DNA of 13,852 nucleotides, taken from positions 1-13,852 of the forward strand of contig CANFHS010000040.1 in assembly GCA_947446835.1 (NCBI GenBank). The letters run 5' to 3'. The number at the start of each line of letters is the position of its first letter. The stretch's first letter is position 1. Both the position numbers and the translations under genes were made by a program. The notes under the pieces were generated by a model. The model did not search any database. It was not told where the DNA came from and was given only the letters and a program-made list of their open reading frames with translations. Positions 1 to 7,060 of the stretch are shown here, in pieces. Source of the DNA: Bacteriovoracaceae bacterium. GTDB taxonomy: Bacteria > Bdellovibrionota > UBA1018.

Positions 1-960
1 CTCCGAGTAGTCGCGCGCCAGGGCCGGCATCTGGGCCTCGAGTTCCGCCCGGAGCTGGAGCACCCGGCGCAGCCTGGACTCAAGACCCGCCGCCAGCGGG
101 GATCCCGGCGGGAGCAGGGCGCGGATTTCGGCCAGGATTTTTTCGGGCTGGAAGCGCGGGTATCCCGGGCGCAGCTCGCGCAAGTCCTCGAAGGTGTCGA
201 GCGGGTCGATTTTCTGGAGGAACTCGTCCCAGTGGACGGCTGCCGGGGTGGAGAGCGAGGAAATCTGGGGAAGGTTGGTGGAGCCGTGGTCGGCGTTCCG
301 GGCGCCCAGGAACTGGGCCTCCAGGGTCACGGGCTGCGGAGGGGGTGGCAGCTCCAGAAAACGGGAATTGAAGAGCCGCTCTTCCGGGCGCCCTGAGCAC
401 AAGCTGACGTAATGGGCGGCCGCCAAGGTGACCGTGCAATCGGGGCCCCGAAGCGTCTGGGTCGAGCCCGAGTAGCAGCTCAGGTCCGCCAGGGCGATGT
501 GCACTCCCCGGGCCTTGGCCTTGATCATTCCGGGCTCGATCGAGTCGAGGTCAAAGCCCGGCTCGTTGCCCGAAGCGTCGCGGTCCTCGGTGACGATGCT
601 GTGGCTGCGCTGCCCCCAGGCGGATTCCTGCTCACGTCCATGGTCATGGACGATGAGCAGCACGCGCTCGCCCGGCTGGGCGGATTCCAGGGTGCGGGTC
701 ACGGTGGCCGACAGGTTGGCCTGCGTGGCGCGGCGCGAGCCGGGCAGGATGCCGTCGCGCATTCCCGCCACCGTCTGGACCGTCCATCCGCGGGCGCGAA
801 GGCGCCTTTGGACGCCACGCAGGTCCTCGATCAGGAAATTTTCGGCCTGGGCTTCGCCCGAGCCGCCCAGCAGCAACGCGGTCTTCGTGCTCGCGGCGGG
901 TCTTGAGCAGGCTTGAGTCCAGGGCAAGAGCAGCAGCATGAGGAAAATGCGGATTTTCAT
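1..960 (-). CDS. Caspase-like (clan CD) putative lipoprotein, C-terminus beyond the left edge
   Basis: The frame is open from the ATG at 960 to base 1, giving 320 visible residues without a stop, so the gene is cut by the window edge. Residues 1-17 form a lipoprotein-type signal peptide (basic MKIR, a Leu-rich core, then TQA before Cys18); the lipobox is weak because the -3 position is Thr. Two blocks fit the hallmark of clan CD cysteine peptidases (caspases, legumains, clostripains): a hydrophobic strand ending in His-Gly (RVLLIVHDHG, His107) and a second strand ending at the nucleophile (IALADLSCYSG, Cys162). The spacing of about 55 residues is normal for that fold. In many relatives the acidic residue lies two before the Cys; here Asp159 is three before. 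Inference: an envelope-anchored peptidase or an inactive relative; the substrate is unknown. It is divergent from the next gene. The fold call is moderate, the coding call strong. Confidence 0.78.
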   Translation of the reverse strand, partial: MKIRIFLMLLLLPWTQACSRPAASTKTALLLGGSGEAQAENFLIEDLRGVQRRLRARGWTVQTVAGMRDGILPGSRRATQANLSATVTRTLESAQPGERVLLIVHDHGREQESAWGQRSHSIVTEDRDASGNEPGFDLDSIEPGMIKAKARGVHIALADLSCYSGSTQTLRGPDCTVTLAAAHYVSLCSGRPEERLFNSRFLELPPPPQPVTLEAQFLGARNADHGSTNLPQISSLSTPAAVHWDEFLQKIDPLDTFEDLRELRPGYPRFQPEKILAEIRALLPPGSPLAAGLESRLRRVLQLRAELEAQMPALARDYSE

Positions 961-1028
961 GACCCGTCGAGCATACCCCACATCCGGGTGGGCTGGACAA
1001 GAGCCCCGAGCTGGAAGAGATTGCCCGC
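961..1028. promoter_or_regulatory. Short divergent spacer, possible promoters
   Basis: This 68-base spacer separates the minus-strand lipoprotein from the plus-strand small gene, so it should hold the start signals of both. On the minus strand TTGTCC (995-1000) and TATGCT (970-975) resemble -35 and -10 boxes but are 19 bases apart, and the -10 lies only 9 bases from the ATG. The short inverted repeat CCCAC/GTGGG (977-981 and 988-992) lies between the boxes. On the plus strand GGAAGAGA (1013-1020) is a plausible ribosome binding site for the ATG at 1029. The promoter assignment is weak. Confidence 0.25.
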
Positions 1029-1406
1029 ATGTTCAATCTGGACCCAAGCAAGTTGGACCCGAAACTCCTGGCCGAGCTGACCGAACTGGTGCGCCAGCTG
1101 CCGCCCCAGCAGCTGATGAAGATGCAGACCCTCATGCACAACTCCATGGCGGGCTTCAACGTCCAGAGGGAGATGGAAGAGTTCGAGAAGAGCCTGCCTG
1201 CGGGTTTCCGTGAAAAGGTGCTGCGCCTGATGGGTGGCCAGGTGGCGCCCAGCGTGGCACCGGTTGCGGTGGAGCCGGCTGCCGTGGAGACGGCCTCGGG
1301 TGAGCCTGTCGACATGAGCCTCCGCGAGGCGCGCCTGACCGTGTTCAGGGCCGTGGCGGAAGGGCGTCTTTCGCCCGAGGAAGCCGAAAAGCTGCTGTTT
1401 CCCTGA
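1029..1406 (+). CDS. Small helical protein with SHOCT-like C-terminal tail
   Basis: This is a 125-residue soluble protein with no signal peptide and no membrane segment; I do not recognise the family. Residues 5-68 look like three or four amphipathic helices (DPKLLAELTELVRQLPPQQL and onward). Residues 70-95 are a Pro/Ala/Val-rich, probably flexible linker. Residues 96-125 form a short helical hairpin (REARLTVFRAVAEGRLSPEE, ending KLLF) whose Gly-x-[LI]-Ser/Thr-x-Glu-Glu pattern is like SHOCT-type tails, which are thought to mediate oligomerisation. The start is supported by GGAAGAGA nine bases upstream, and no earlier ATG, GTG or TTG is seen in frame within the spacer. It ends 44 bases before the ABC permease on the same strand, so the two are probably co-transcribed, but nothing in the protein ties it to transport. 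Confidence 0.75.
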   Translation: MFNLDPSKLDPKLLAELTELVRQLPPQQLMKMQTLMHNSMAGFNVQREMEEFEKSLPAGFREKVLRLMGGQVAPSVAPVAVEPAAVETASGEPVDMSLREARLTVFRAVAEGRLSPEEAEKLLFP

Positions 1407-1450
1407 TCGGGGCAAAGACACCCGGAACGGACGTGCTATCCTGGGCGTCC

Positions 1451-3235
1451 ATGGATTCGTCAGCCCATCATCTGGCCCAGAAGCACCGCTCGCGCGAAGC
1501 GAACGTGCTGATCACCTTCCTGGTGGGCCTGGTCATCTTCGGCATCTTCGAGACGGCGCGGCGATGGCAGGGGGACTTCCAGCCTGACCTGCCGATCCGC
1601 ACCGACGCGGCGGCCTTGCCCTTGTATGCGATCTATTCGCTCTATCGGGCGCTTCTGGCCTACTTCCTGTCGCTTTCGTTCACGCTGGTGTTCGGCTACC
1701 TGGCCGCCAAGAACCGGTTGGCCGAGCAGATCATCGTGCCTGTCCTGGACATCGGGCAGTCCATTCCGGTCCTGGGATTCCTGCCTGGTCTCGTGCTGGG
1801 TCTGGTTGCGGTTTTTCCGCATTCGAACGTGGGCATCGAATCGGCCTGCGTGCTGATGATCTTCACGGGCCAGGTCTGGAACATGACCTTCAGTTTCATC
1901 TCCTCGCTCAAGGCCGTGCCTACCCAGCTGCACGAGATGAGCGCAAATGTGGGCATGAGCCCGCTCCGAAAACTTTTCCGCATCGAACTGCCCTGCGCGG
2001 CCACCGGGTTGGCCTGGAACAGCCTGATGTCGATGGCGGGAGGGTGGTTCTTCCTGACCGTCTGCGAGTCCTTCACGCTCGGTTCGCGGAGTTTCCGGCT
2101 TCCGGGCCTGGGGTCGTACATGGCCACGGCCATCGAACGGGGAGATGGACGCGCGGTCCTGCTTGGTATCCTGACCATGGTTGCCGTGATCCTGCTCATG
2201 GATTTCGTGGTCTGGCGTCCGGTGGTGGCCTGGACCACGCGCTTCCGGCTGACGGAGCAGCCCGAGAGCTTCCAGTCCATCCCGTTCATGTCGCTGCTGC
2301 TGCGCGATTCCTCGGCGATGCGCGCCTTGGCTGACCTGATCCATCGCGGAACCCTGGCGTGGAGCCGCCTGCGCCGGACGCCCGAACGGGCGCAGGCCAT
2401 CCAGGCCAGACGCCTGGGGCGCGTCCGGCGCGTGAGCCTGAAGAGCGCGGGCCGGCGGGCAGCCAAGGCCTGGCGCTCCTCGGCCGCTCGGTCCCTGGAG
2501 CGGCGCCTGCTTTTCGGCCTGATTGGCGCGGGCAGTGCCTGGGTCGTGATCCGTGTGGCCGCGCTGGTGTCGGTGGTGCGCTGGGTGGAGTGGCGCGAGA
2601 TCTTCGTGTGCACCTTGTTCACGGGTTTCCGGGTGGCGGGCGCCCTGGTGCTTTCCACGCTCTGGGCGGTGCCGGCCGGGATCGCGATCGGGCTCTCGCC
2701 GCGCCTCACCCGGTGGCTGCAGCCTGTGGTGCAGCTCGGCGCCTCGTTTCCGGCACCCATGCTCTACCCCTTGGCTTTGGCCCTTTTCCAGACCCTTCAT
2801 CTGGAGCTGTCGGTCAGCTCGGGACTGCTGATGATGCTGGGAGTGCAATGGTACGTGCTGTTCAACGTGCTGGCAGGAGCAACGGGCATTTCCCAGGATC
2901 TGCGCGATTCATTCCGGCTGATCGGGGTCGGCGGCCGGCGCCGCTGGACCCAGCTCTACATTCCTTCGGTGTTCCCCTCGCTCGTCACGGGCTGGGTGAC
3001 GGCCGCCGGAGGAGCCTGGAATGCCAGTATCGTTGCCGAGTACGTGCTGTATCGGGGTGAAACCCTGCAGACCCGCGGCCTGGGGTCGATGATCAGCCAG
3101 GCCACGGCGGCGGGCAATTTCAACCAGCTGACGGCCTGCCTGATCGCCATGGTGGTGGTCGTGGTGGGCATCAACCGCGGGTTCTGGAGCCGGGCTTACC
3201 AGCTGGCCGAGACTCGTTTCCGTTTTGAAAGGTGA
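1451..3235 (+). CDS. ABC transporter permease, two fused NitT/TauT-type domains
   Basis: This 594-residue integral membrane protein carries two binding-protein-dependent permease domains in one chain (roughly residues 55-265 and 385-585). Each has a cytoplasmic EAA-type coupling loop that docks on the ATPase: HEMSANVGMSPLRKLFRIEL (161-180) and, in the second half, the segment 482-509 with Gly492 and the LYIPSVFP end. It would form a complete channel as a single polypeptide, against the usual two separate subunits of nitrate, taurine or sulfonate importers. The two halves are joined by a strongly basic linker (about 305-352). A GTG at 1433 would add six residues and has a slightly better upstream GGA; I prefer the ATG at 1451 because MDSSAHHLAQ is a natural cytoplasmic start, but the choice is open. 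The ATPase gene begins 13 bases after the stop. The substrate cannot be told from sequence. Confidence 0.9.
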   Translation: MDSSAHHLAQKHRSREANVLITFLVGLVIFGIFETARRWQGDFQPDLPIRTDAAALPLYAIYSLYRALLAYFLSLSFTLVFGYLAAKNRLAEQIIVPVLDIGQSIPVLGFLPGLVLGLVAVFPHSNVGIESACVLMIFTGQVWNMTFSFISSLKAVPTQLHEMSANVGMSPLRKLFRIELPCAATGLAWNSLMSMAGGWFFLTVCESFTLGSRSFRLPGLGSYMATAIERGDGRAVLLGILTMVAVILLMDFVVWRPVVAWTTRFRLTEQPESFQSIPFMSLLLRDSSAMRALADLIHRGTLAWSRLRRTPERAQAIQARRLGRVRRVSLKSAGRRAAKAWRSSAARSLERRLLFGLIGAGSAWVVIRVAALVSVVRWVEWREIFVCTLFTGFRVAGALVLSTLWAVPAGIAIGLSPRLTRWLQPVVQLGASFPAPMLYPLALALFQTLHLELSVSSGLLMMLGVQWYVLFNVLAGATGISQDLRDSFRLIGVGGRRRWTQLYIPSVFPSLVTGWVTAAGGAWNASIVAEYVLYRGETLQTRGLGSMISQATAAGNFNQLTACLIAMVVVVVGINRGFWSRAYQLAETRFRFER

Positions 3236-3248
3236 GGGACTGAAGGCG

Positions 3249-4547
3249 ATGGCCACCGGGGAAACGCCGCTCGTCGAACTCCAGGGGATTGACCAGTCGT
3301 TCATGCTCAGCTCCGGGCAGAAGATCCAGGTGCTCAAGGACGTGAGCTTGAGCCTTCAGCCTGGCGAAGTCCTGGCGTTGCTGGGGCCATCGGGCTCTGG
3401 CAAGTCGACCTGCCTTCGCATCCTGTCCGGCCTGATCGAGCCCACCCTGGGAAAGGTCCGGCGGCGCGGCGAGCCGCTCGAGGGCCCGAACCCCGATGTG
3501 GCACTCGTTTTCCAGAACTTCGCACTCCTGCCCTGGCTGAACGTGGCCGGGAACGTGGCGCTGGGCCTTGAGCCTCTCCATCTGCCCGAGAAGGAAGTCC
3601 AGGACCGGGTGAAGCGCGCCGTGGACTTGGTGGGCCTGGAGGGCTTCGAGGAAGCCTACCCGCGCGAGCTTTCGGGCGGCATGAAGCAGCGGGTGGGCAT
3701 CGCCCGCGCCCTGGTCATGGAGCGACCCATCCTTTGCCTGGATGAGCCCTTCAGCGCGCTCGATGTGCTGACGGCCGAGGCACTGCGCCGGGAGGTGTTG
3801 AACCTCTGGATTTCGCACCAGACTCCGGTCAAGAGCGTGGTGATCGTGACCCACAACATCATCGAGGCGGTATCGCTGGGCGGAAAAATCCTGGTCATGG
3901 GCACGAACCCGGGCCAGATCCGTCTGGCAATCCGCAACGACCTTCCCTATCCGCGCGATGAAAAGAGCGGCACCTTCCGCGAGCTGGTCGAGAACATCCA
4001 TGATGTGATCACCCAGTCGGTCATTCCGGATACCCCGGACTGGATTCCGCCGGCGCTGCAGGCGCAGGCCATCGACCCGCTGCCGGCGGTGAACCTCAAC
4101 GAGACCATCGGTCTGCTGGAGCGTGTGGCAGGCCAAGGGGGCCGGGCCGACGCGTTCGCGCTGGCCCATACGCTGCACAAGGAATCCGTGCAGGTGCTGC
4201 TCATGGCCAAGGCGGCCGAGCTCCTGGACCTGGTGGATACGCCCCGCAATGCCATCGTCCTCACGGACCTGGGCAAGCGCTTCATCGGCTCGGACGTGAA
4301 CGGCAGAAAAAAGATCATCCAGGAGCAGCTGAGCCTCCTTCAGCTGGTGCAGCTGCTCAAGAAGCGCCTCGAGCATACCGAGGAAGGTTCACTGCCCCGC
4401 GTGGAGTGCCTGGAGAGCGTGAGGGAGTGGCTGCCCAACGAGCCTGCCGAGCAGGTGCTCGATACCTTGATCCAGTGGGGCCGCTACGGCGAGCTTTTGG
4501 GGTTCAATGCCGACCTGGATTCGGTGTACCTCGATCGCGGCCAGTGA
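3249..4547 (+). CDS. ABC transporter ATP-binding protein with C-terminal AAA-associated domain (NitT/TauT type)
   Basis: The 432-residue ATPase is partner to the permease just upstream (13-base gap, same operon). All nucleotide-binding elements are intact: Walker A GPSGSGKST (46-54), Q-loop Gln89 in VFQNFALLPW, signature LSGGMKQ (141-147), Walker B ILCLDEP (161-167), and H-loop His202 in VTHN. Residues 1-235 match nitrate/sulfonate/bicarbonate ATPases. Residues 280-432 are an added helical domain (for example LDLVDTPRNAIVLTDLGKRF, 326-345) of the AAA-associated C-terminal type (PF09821) found in ATPases that pair with a fused two-domain permease. A TTG at 3225, overlapping the permease stop, would add eight residues; the ATG at 3249 is better because GGTGAGGG lies ten bases upstream. 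The last 44 bases overlap the convergent universal stress gene. No substrate-binding protein is in the window. Confidence 0.92.
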   Translation: MATGETPLVELQGIDQSFMLSSGQKIQVLKDVSLSLQPGEVLALLGPSGSGKSTCLRILSGLIEPTLGKVRRRGEPLEGPNPDVALVFQNFALLPWLNVAGNVALGLEPLHLPEKEVQDRVKRAVDLVGLEGFEEAYPRELSGGMKQRVGIARALVMERPILCLDEPFSALDVLTAEALRREVLNLWISHQTPVKSVVIVTHNIIEAVSLGGKILVMGTNPGQIRLAIRNDLPYPRDEKSGTFRELVENIHDVITQSVIPDTPDWIPPALQAQAIDPLPAVNLNETIGLLERVAGQGGRADAFALAHTLHKESVQVLLMAKAAELLDLVDTPRNAIVLTDLGKRFIGSDVNGRKKIIQEQLSLLQLVQLLKKRLEHTEEGSLPRVECLESVREWLPNEPAEQVLDTLIQWGRYGELLGFNADLDSVYLDRGQ

Positions 4548-5433
4548 CGCCCGCGGAGGGCGATCCGATCACCACCACCGGGACCGGGCTCTGCAGGATC
4601 ACGTCGCGGACGGTCCGCCCCAGAACCGCGCCTTGGATCAGTCCGCGGGAATGGGTCCCCAGGACCACCAGGGATGGGGATCGCGCGTTGACCTCGCGAA
4701 GCACGGCTGTGGAGGCCACCAGGGCCCGGGTGTCGGTCACCGAGGAGCAGGAAATTCCCGCGCGCTCAAAGAGTCCAACCTCGCGTTCCATGGCCGCAAG
4801 GGCGCTTCGGCTCAGGTCATTGTAAAGCCCCATCAGCTCGCGGCCCGCCGAAGGCGCGGCAAACGCGGTCTGGAGCAACGGGTGGAGCCCTTCGTAAAGG
4901 CAGTGCAGGATTTCCACCCGCGCGTGAAGCTGGAGGGCCAGGCGCATGGCCGCTTTCCGCGCGGGGCGGCTGGCCGGGCCCAGATCGGTGGCAAAAAGCA
5001 GGGTGCCTCCCCGGTGGATGCGGAAGTTCCTGGGGCGGCAGCCAGGTCCGACGATCAGCACCGGCACCGGGCTCTGGCGAATCACGTCCTCGGCGACGCT
5101 CCCCAGGAGAAGCCGAGAGACCCCCTTGCGTCCCTGGGTTCCCAGCACCAGCAGCTCGTAGCGGGGGCGGCCGGAGCGCGCCAGTGCCAGCAAGCCTGCC
5201 GCCGGCAGATCCGCGCGGAAGAGCGCGCGAGCCCGGGGCTTCAGGCTCCGAGCCAGGGCTTCCAAACGCGCGGGGTGTTCCGCCAACCGGGTGTCGACGT
5301 GGGCCAGGTCGATTTCCGAGCCCAGAGCCTGGGCCAGGCTGGCCGAGGTGGCGCGGACTGCCCGGGAACGTCGCGTGCCCGGGACCAGGTCCTCGGCAAC
5401 CAGGATGCGGTGGGGTGCTGATTCCGGTCTCAT
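4504..5433 (-). CDS. Tandem-domain universal stress protein (UspA superfamily)
   Basis: This 309-residue cytoplasmic protein has two UspA-type Rossmann-like domains (about 8-130 and 142-290). The first ends in a perfect ATP-binding signature Gly-2x-Gly-9x-Gly-Ser (GTQGRKGVSRLLLGS, 98-112) followed by SPVPVLIVG. The second has the same layout (GTHSRGLIQGAVLGRT, 259-274, then SPVPVVVIG), but its second Gly is Ser262 and the Gly-Ser pair is Gly-Arg, so nucleotide binding there may be weak. Tandem UspA proteins act in persistence under energy stress, hypoxia or starvation. The ATG at 5433 overlaps the stop of the 68-residue gene as ATGA, which indicates translational coupling and fixes the start. 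It is the last gene of the minus-strand stress-type operon and overlaps the ABC ATPase gene tail to tail by 44 bases. Confidence 0.93.
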   Translation of the reverse strand: MRPESAPHRILVAEDLVPGTRRSRAVRATSASLAQALGSEIDLAHVDTRLAEHPARLEALARSLKPRARALFRADLPAAGLLALARSGRPRYELLVLGTQGRKGVSRLLLGSVAEDVIRQSPVPVLIVGPGCRPRNFRIHRGGTLLFATDLGPASRPARKAAMRLALQLHARVEILHCLYEGLHPLLQTAFAAPSAGRELMGLYNDLSRSALAAMEREVGLFERAGISCSSVTDTRALVASTAVLREVNARSPSLVVLGTHSRGLIQGAVLGRTVRDVILQSPVPVVVIGSPSAGVTGRDRGTPNPGRH

Positions 5434-5636
5434 TCTTTATTCTCGGGAGGAAGGAGGGGTTTTGGAGAGGACGGCTCTTCTTCTTCCGGGTCCACGCCTT
5501 TCACATTATGGTCGGTCATCCGGGCGGCGGTCAGGGGATCGTAGGATTCCGGATCCACCTTCATGGGCCGATTGAAGGAACCTCTCCAAGGCTGCCCAGA
5601 GCGCGAGGCGGGCTTTTCGGTTTTTTTTGCCGTCAT
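5430..5636 (-). CDS. Small acidic-tailed hypothetical protein coupled to the universal stress gene
   Basis: This is a 68-residue open frame from the ATG at 5636. I do not recognise it. It starts basic (MTAKKTEKPASRSG), has a Pro/Asp-containing middle (FNRPMKVDPESYDPLTAARM), and ends in an acidic run and a Pro-rich tail (DPEEEEPSSPKPLLPPENKE). It has no Cys, signal peptide or membrane segment and looks largely disordered. Support for a real gene: its TGA overlaps the ATG of the universal stress gene (ATGA at 5433-5430), and it fills the gap between two genes on the same strand with only 44 bases upstream. A longer reading of the frame back to 5891 lies inside the hydrolase gene in another frame and is rejected. 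The ribosome binding site is poor (GAG at the end of a hairpin arm). Codons 3-6 contain eight consecutive A, a possible slippage site. Confidence 0.7.
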   Translation of the reverse strand: MTAKKTEKPASRSGQPWRGSFNRPMKVDPESYDPLTAARMTDHNVKGVDPEEEEPSSPKPLLPPENKE

Positions 5637-5637
5637 G

Positions 5638-5664
5638 TCGCTCAAGCCTGCAAGACCTGAGCGA
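5638..5664 (-). promoter_or_regulatory. Hairpin directly in front of the small gene, possible translation control or weak terminator
   Basis: TCGCTCA (5638-5644) and TGAGCGA (5658-5664) form a perfect seven-base inverted repeat with a 13-base loop. In the minus-strand transcript the stem ends one base before the ATG at 5636, and its near arm contains the only Shine-Dalgarno-like GAG. Folding could hide the start of the 68-residue gene and, through the ATGA overlap, lower translation of the universal stress gene. No U-tract follows directly, although eight A follow within the gene. Function is inferred from position only. Confidence 0.4.
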
Positions 5665-5680
5665 GGGAGGAGGCGCCGGG

Positions 5681-6997
5681 TCAGGCCGCGCGGTGCGCGG
5701 CCCTCCGGAAAGAGCGCAAAAAAAATCCGGCCGCCAGCTCGGCCACCTGCTCCAGGGCACCGGCTTCCTCGAACAGGTGCGTGGCACCCGGGATCACCTC
5801 CAGGCGCGAGGCCTGGAGCCTGGCCAGCACCTGCTGATTGAGCGCCAGGACCTCGGTATCCGCGCCCCCGACCACGAGAAGGACAGGGCAATGGACTTCG
5901 GCCAGACGCTCCTCGGCCAGATCCGGCCTTCCTCCGCGAGACACCACGGCTGCCACGGATGAGCCAAGTTCGGCCGCAGCCAGGAGCGCCGCCGCCGCCC
6001 CTGTGCTCGCGCCGAAGAACCCGATGGGCAGGTCGGAGCGTGGCAGAAGCGATGAGCCCTCGTCCTGGATCCAGCGCGTGGCCCGCTCCAGTCGGCGCGC
6101 CAGCAGGGGAATGTCGAAGACGAGATCCCGGGAATGGGCTTCCTCGGGAGTCAGCAGGTCGAACAGCAGGGTGCCCATGCCCTGCTTCACCAGGTGCGCC
6201 GCGACGGCGCGATTCCTGGGGCTCAGACGGCTGCTGCCGCTGCCGTGGGCGAAAAGCACGAGCCCGCGCGGATCCTCTGGAATCGTGAGGGAGCCTTCCA
6301 GTGTGGCGGCTCCGATCATCATGCGAACTTCCCGCGACTCAGCGACCGATGGCGCCGGTTTCCCGGCTGATGCATCCAGGAGCTCGTGGATCTTGGCGTC
6401 GTCGGGCGTTTCGCTCTCCTCATACAGGGCTGCCATGGGGTGGACCTTTTCGGTGCGCTCCAGGACCACCACCCGGTCAAAGTGGGACGAGATGGCCCTG
6501 ATCTGCGAGAGTGGCGCAACCGGCATGGCCAGGATGATCTGGTCGACTCCCTGGGACCTCAGGTAGCGCGCGCCGACGATGGCCTTGGTTCCCGTGACAA
6601 GCCCGTCGTCAACCAGGACCACCACCCTGCCGTGAAGCCCCTTCAGGGCGGCTCCTCCGCGGAATTTCCGGACCACTTCCTCGACCTCATGGACCGCCTG
6701 GGTGATCCGCGGGTGGATCCGCTCGGCGCTCAGTCCCAGATTGTCCAGATCCCCGTGATCGACCCATGAAAAGCCGTCTTCGGTGGCGGCACCGACCTCA
6801 AGGGGCGGCGTATCGGGAGTCTCGATGGGCCGGACCACCAGAACCCCCAGTTCGGCTCCCAGGGCCTGGGCCAGTCCGGCGGCGACAGGCATTCCGCCCG
6901 GCGGCATTCCGAGTACCCAGGGACTTTCCTCCTTGAGGCCGCTCAGTTCACCGGCCAAGCGGCGACCCGCAGAAAGGCGATCTTTGAAGAAGGGCAT
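5681..6997 (-). CDS. Phosphoribosyltransferase / alpha-beta hydrolase (dienelactone hydrolase-like) fusion
   Basis: This 438-residue cytoplasmic protein has two enzymes in one chain. Residues 1-215 are a type I phosphoribosyltransferase: RVVVLVDDGLVTG (124-136) is the PRPP-binding loop, preceded by the usual MPPGGMPVAAGLAQALGAEL region (31-50). Residues 225-438 are an alpha/beta hydrolase with a complete triad: Ser331 in the nucleophile elbow GFFGASTG, Asp380 in VVGGAD, and His407 in GATHLF; AHGSGSSR (250-257) fits the oxyanion-hole strand. Proteins with this order are known in many bacteria; Mycobacterium tuberculosis Rv0571c is one and belongs to the DosR dormancy regulon. The substrates of both halves are unknown. 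The ATG at 6997 is chosen because AGGA lies a few bases upstream and homology begins there; the frame stays open to 7648, but that stretch lies antisense to the lipoprotein gene. It is the first gene of the minus-strand operon. Confidence 0.92.
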   Translation of the reverse strand: MPFFKDRLSAGRRLAGELSGLKEESPWVLGMPPGGMPVAAGLAQALGAELGVLVVRPIETPDTPPLEVGAATEDGFSWVDHGDLDNLGLSAERIHPRITQAVHEVEEVVRKFRGGAALKGLHGRVVVLVDDGLVTGTKAIVGARYLRSQGVDQIILAMPVAPLSQIRAISSHFDRVVVLERTEKVHPMAALYEESETPDDAKIHELLDASAGKPAPSVAESREVRMMIGAATLEGSLTIPEDPRGLVLFAHGSGSSRLSPRNRAVAAHLVKQGMGTLLFDLLTPEEAHSRDLVFDIPLLARRLERATRWIQDEGSSLLPRSDLPIGFFGASTGAAAALLAAAELGSSVAAVVSRGGRPDLAEERLAEVHCPVLLVVGGADTEVLALNQQVLARLQASRLEVIPGATHLFEEAGALEQVAELAAGFFLRSFRRAAHRAA

Positions 6998-7060
6998 GAC
7001 ATCCTGAGTTGCAGAAAACGCGCCGGAACTTGGAACCGACCTTGCTTGCTGGGGCGGAGG
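6998..7060. promoter_or_regulatory. Divergent spacer between stress-type operon and lipoprotein operon
   Basis: This spacer separates two divergent operons and should contain both promoters. I see no convincing -35/-10 pair on either strand. A close direct repeat GGAAC-TT-GGAAC (7025-7029 and 7032-7036) is the only ordered element. It does not match the DosR box or another operator I know. On the minus strand AGGA sits at a workable distance from the ATG at 6997. On the plus strand GGAGG (7056-7060) touches the ATG at 7061 with no spacing. Confidence 0.3.

Noticed and set aside
1460..2848. Long open frame on the minus strand inside the ABC permease gene
   Set aside because: It lies antisense to a clear permease, is full of Arg, His, Gln and Pro with no recognisable domain, and is typical of mirror frames in GC-rich genes.
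3171..4376. Long minus-strand frame opposite the ABC ATPase
   Set aside because: The plus-strand product has every ABC motif. The opposite frame shows low-complexity His/Arg/Gln composition and no family features.
5597..5628. Plus-strand GCCC/GGGC pair followed by eight T, resembling an intrinsic terminator
   Set aside because: No plus-strand gene ends nearby. The stem is only four bases and the T-run is explained by Lys codons of the minus-strand gene.
5637..5891. Longer form of the 68-residue protein starting at 5891
   Set aside because: The added part overlaps the 3' end of the hydrolase gene on the same strand in another frame and is Gly/Arg/Pro-rich without protein-like features.
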